Shown piece by piece: positions 5,976-7,197 of a DNA stretch of 7,197 nucleotides (positions within the stretch are counted from its first letter, which is position 1; each line of letters begins with the position of its first letter). Source of the stretch: Planctomycetaceae bacterium. GTDB taxonomy: Bacteria; Planctomycetota; Planctomycetia; Pirellulales; Thermoguttaceae. The DNA lies in contig JAIRLW010000396.1 of assembly GCA_031259095.1 (NCBI GenBank), positions 1 to 7,197 of the forward strand, in the 5' to 3' direction. The notes beneath the pieces are model-generated. The model saw only the letters and a program-made list of their open reading frames with translations. It was not told the DNA's origin and searched no databases. A program made the translations under genes and the position numbers.

Positions 5976-7037
5976 ATGACTTACCAAAATATTGAAACAT
6001 TATCATGGATTGGCGATCAACACGGTTGGTTGCGAATGATTGATCAAACGTTATTGCCGACGGAGTTATGTGAAATAGATTGCCGTGAGGTGGAAACCGT
6101 TTGGGAGGCAATCAAAAAACTTCGAGTTCGCGGCGCTCCGGCGATTGGTATTGCGGCGGCTTACGGTGTTTGTATCGGGTTGCAAACACTTCCGCCAAAC
6201 ACGGATTTCAAGGCGTTTCAAAAACGTCTTAATGACGTTGTTGATTATTTAGCATCGAGCCGTCCCACTGCGGTTAATCTTTTCTGGGCATTGAACCGGA
6301 TGAAGGCAAAAGCGGAATCACTTTACGAAACGGAAAATATTACCGAAATCAGTAATGCGCTTTTTACGGAAGCCAAAGTCATTCATGAAGAAGATCGCCG
6401 GATTTGTCGGTCAATCGGCAAGTTTGGTCAGGAATTGTTACGCGATGGCGACACCTTCTTGACGCATTGCAATGCCGGAGGTCTTGCAACAGCGGATTAT
6501 GGTACAGCATTGGCGGTATTCTTTGCGGCAACTGAGGCAGGCAAAAAAATCAACGTTTACGCCGATGAAACACGACCGTTACTTCAAGGCGCAAGATTAA
6601 CCGCGTGGGAATTATTGCAACGCGGTATTGACGTAACGCTCATTTGTGATTCGATGGCGGCAATGGTGATGAAACAAGGTAAAATCAATGGTGTTGTGGT
6701 TGGCGCCGACCGAATTGCCGCCAATGGTGATACCGCAAATAAAGTTGGAACGTATAGTGTTGCGATTTCTGCCAAAACGCATGGAGCGCCGTTTTATGTA
6801 GCGGCTCCGGTTTCGACGTTTGATCTGACGCTTCCAAACGGTAACGGTATTCCGATAGAAGAACGAGACCCGGAAGAAATTTGTAATAGTTTTGGAAAAC
6901 GAACCGCACCGCAAGGAGTCAAGGTTTATAATCCGGCGTTTGATGTTACGCCGGCAGAATTGATTTCCGCGATTATTACCGAACACGGCGTTATTTCTCC
7001 GGTCAATCAGGAAAATATCGCTAAAATCGTTCAATAA
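5976..7037 (+). CDS. mtnA: S-methyl-5-thioribose-1-phosphate isomerase (MtnA)
   Basis: The enzyme converts 5-methylthioribose-1-phosphate to 5-methylthioribulose-1-phosphate in the cytosolic methionine salvage pathway. The 353 residues are full length for the family. Landmarks are the phosphate-binding loop RGAPAIG (residues 52-58), SRPTAVNLFWA (95-105), the catalytic cysteine Cys165 in THCNAGGLAT, DETRPLLQGARLTAWEL (197-213), the catalytic Asp245 in VGADRIAANGDTANK, and APVSTFDL with the IPIEERDPEE motif near the C-terminus. The Cys and Asp correspond to Cys160 and Asp240 of the Bacillus subtilis enzyme. These residues separate MtnA from its eIF2B-subunit relatives. ATG 5976 begins the conserved N-terminal strand; only a weak AAGA precedes it. 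No other mtn genes are present, so the rest of the pathway must lie elsewhere. Codon use looks like that of the neighbouring genes. Confidence 0.97.
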   Translation: MTYQNIETLSWIGDQHGWLRMIDQTLLPTELCEIDCREVETVWEAIKKLRVRGAPAIGIAAAYGVCIGLQTLPPNTDFKAFQKRLNDVVDYLASSRPTAVNLFWALNRMKAKAESLYETENITEISNALFTEAKVIHEEDRRICRSIGKFGQELLRDGDTFLTHCNAGGLATADYGTALAVFFAATEAGKKINVYADETRPLLQGARLTAWELLQRGIDVTLICDSMAAMVMKQGKINGVVVGADRIAANGDTANKVGTYSVAISAKTHGAPFYVAAPVSTFDLTLPNGNGIPIEERDPEEICNSFGKRTAPQGVKVYNPAFDVTPAELISAIITEHGVISPVNQENIAKIVQ

Positions 7038-7078
7038 ACCATTTCCGATTATTTCACATTTTGGTGGTTGTATGTTAC

Positions 7079-7132
7079 AAATCAAGAGGTAGGCGATGTT
7101 TCGCCTGAAACATCGCGTCGGCGATAGCCGAC
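7079..7132 (+). repeat. Intergenic structured repeat, copy C (double hairpin)
   Basis: Positions 7079-7117 match copy A (723-761) in 38 of 39 bases. The first hairpin is GCGATGTTTC (7093-7102)/GAAACATCGC (7107-7116) with loop GCCT. The second hairpin is GTCGGC (7117-7122)/GCCGAC (7127-7132) with loop GATA. The second hairpin differs in sequence from that of copy A but keeps the same place and fold. The part shared by A and B1 upstream is absent, so C is a shorter form. It begins 41 bases after the mtnA stop. Confidence 0.75.
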
Positions 7133-7147
7133 TTTGACCTTGTGTTT

Positions 7148-7182
7148 ACGGATGGAAATCGGAATTGCCATCCGTTTTGTTT
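7148..7182 (+). terminator. Terminator-like hairpin downstream of mtnA
   Basis: ACGGATGG (7148-7155) pairs perfectly with CCATCCGT (7168-7175) around a 12-base loop, followed by TTTGTTTTC. It lies about 110 bases after the mtnA stop, beyond repeat copy C. A competing pairing, GGAAATC (7154-7160) with GATTTCC (7186-7192), is possible. The T-run is interrupted by G, so it may be a modest intrinsic terminator. Confidence 0.45.
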
Positions 7183-7197
7183 TCTGATTTCCAACCG

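Noticed and set aside
5976..7037. mtnA product as a translation initiation factor eIF2B-like subunit
   Set aside because: The catalytic Cys165 and Asp245 and the RGAPAIG loop are all present, which marks a true MtnA.
6612..7085. Minus-strand frame of 157 residues opposite mtnA
   Set aside because: It lies almost wholly antisense to a conserved enzyme gene, is rich in N, R and I as expected of a shadow frame, and shows no recognisable motif.

Overview
The window carries four plus-strand genes on a chromosome of moderate GC (roughly mid-40s percent by eye). They are the 3' part of a Rex-family redox-sensing repressor, a very large membrane-anchored AsmA/TamB-like protein, a ferrochelatase of the coproporphyrin (CpfC) type, and a complete methylthioribose-1-phosphate isomerase (MtnA). 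An AsmA-like envelope protein implies a cell with an outer membrane. That trait together with a Rex whose wing segment departs from the usual form, a tyrosine-type ferrochelatase and large structured intergenic spacers would fit a member of the PVC group, perhaps a low-GC planctomycete. This placement is inference only; nothing in the window settles the taxonomy.

Layout: rex remainder (3-563); a spacer of 294 bases with three TTGATCAA-type palindromes and a structured repeat (copy A); the AsmA-like gene (to 4379) with an unresolved, non-ATG start; a 169-base spacer with a 9-base tandem repeat; the ferrochelatase gene (4549-5517); a 458-base spacer with a two-armed repeat (copies B1 and B2) and a strong hairpin just before mtnA; mtnA (5976-7037); and a 3' flank with repeat copy C and a terminator-like hairpin.

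The genes do not form one evident pathway. Rex senses NADH/NAD+, the ferrochelatase makes iron porphyrin for haem, MtnA belongs to methionine salvage, and the AsmA-like protein probably works in envelope lipid traffic or assembly. All point the same way, but the long spacers suggest separate transcription units rather than a tight operon.

The most interesting content is (1) a family of intergenic double-hairpin repeats, with copies A and C identical at 38 of 39 positions and copy B a head-to-head pair; (2) about five internal repeats of roughly 120 residues in the AsmA-like protein; and (3) evidence that this protein may start at an AUU codon behind a well-placed AGGA. I saw no CRISPR array, tRNA, rRNA, transposase gene or clearly new multi-gene system.
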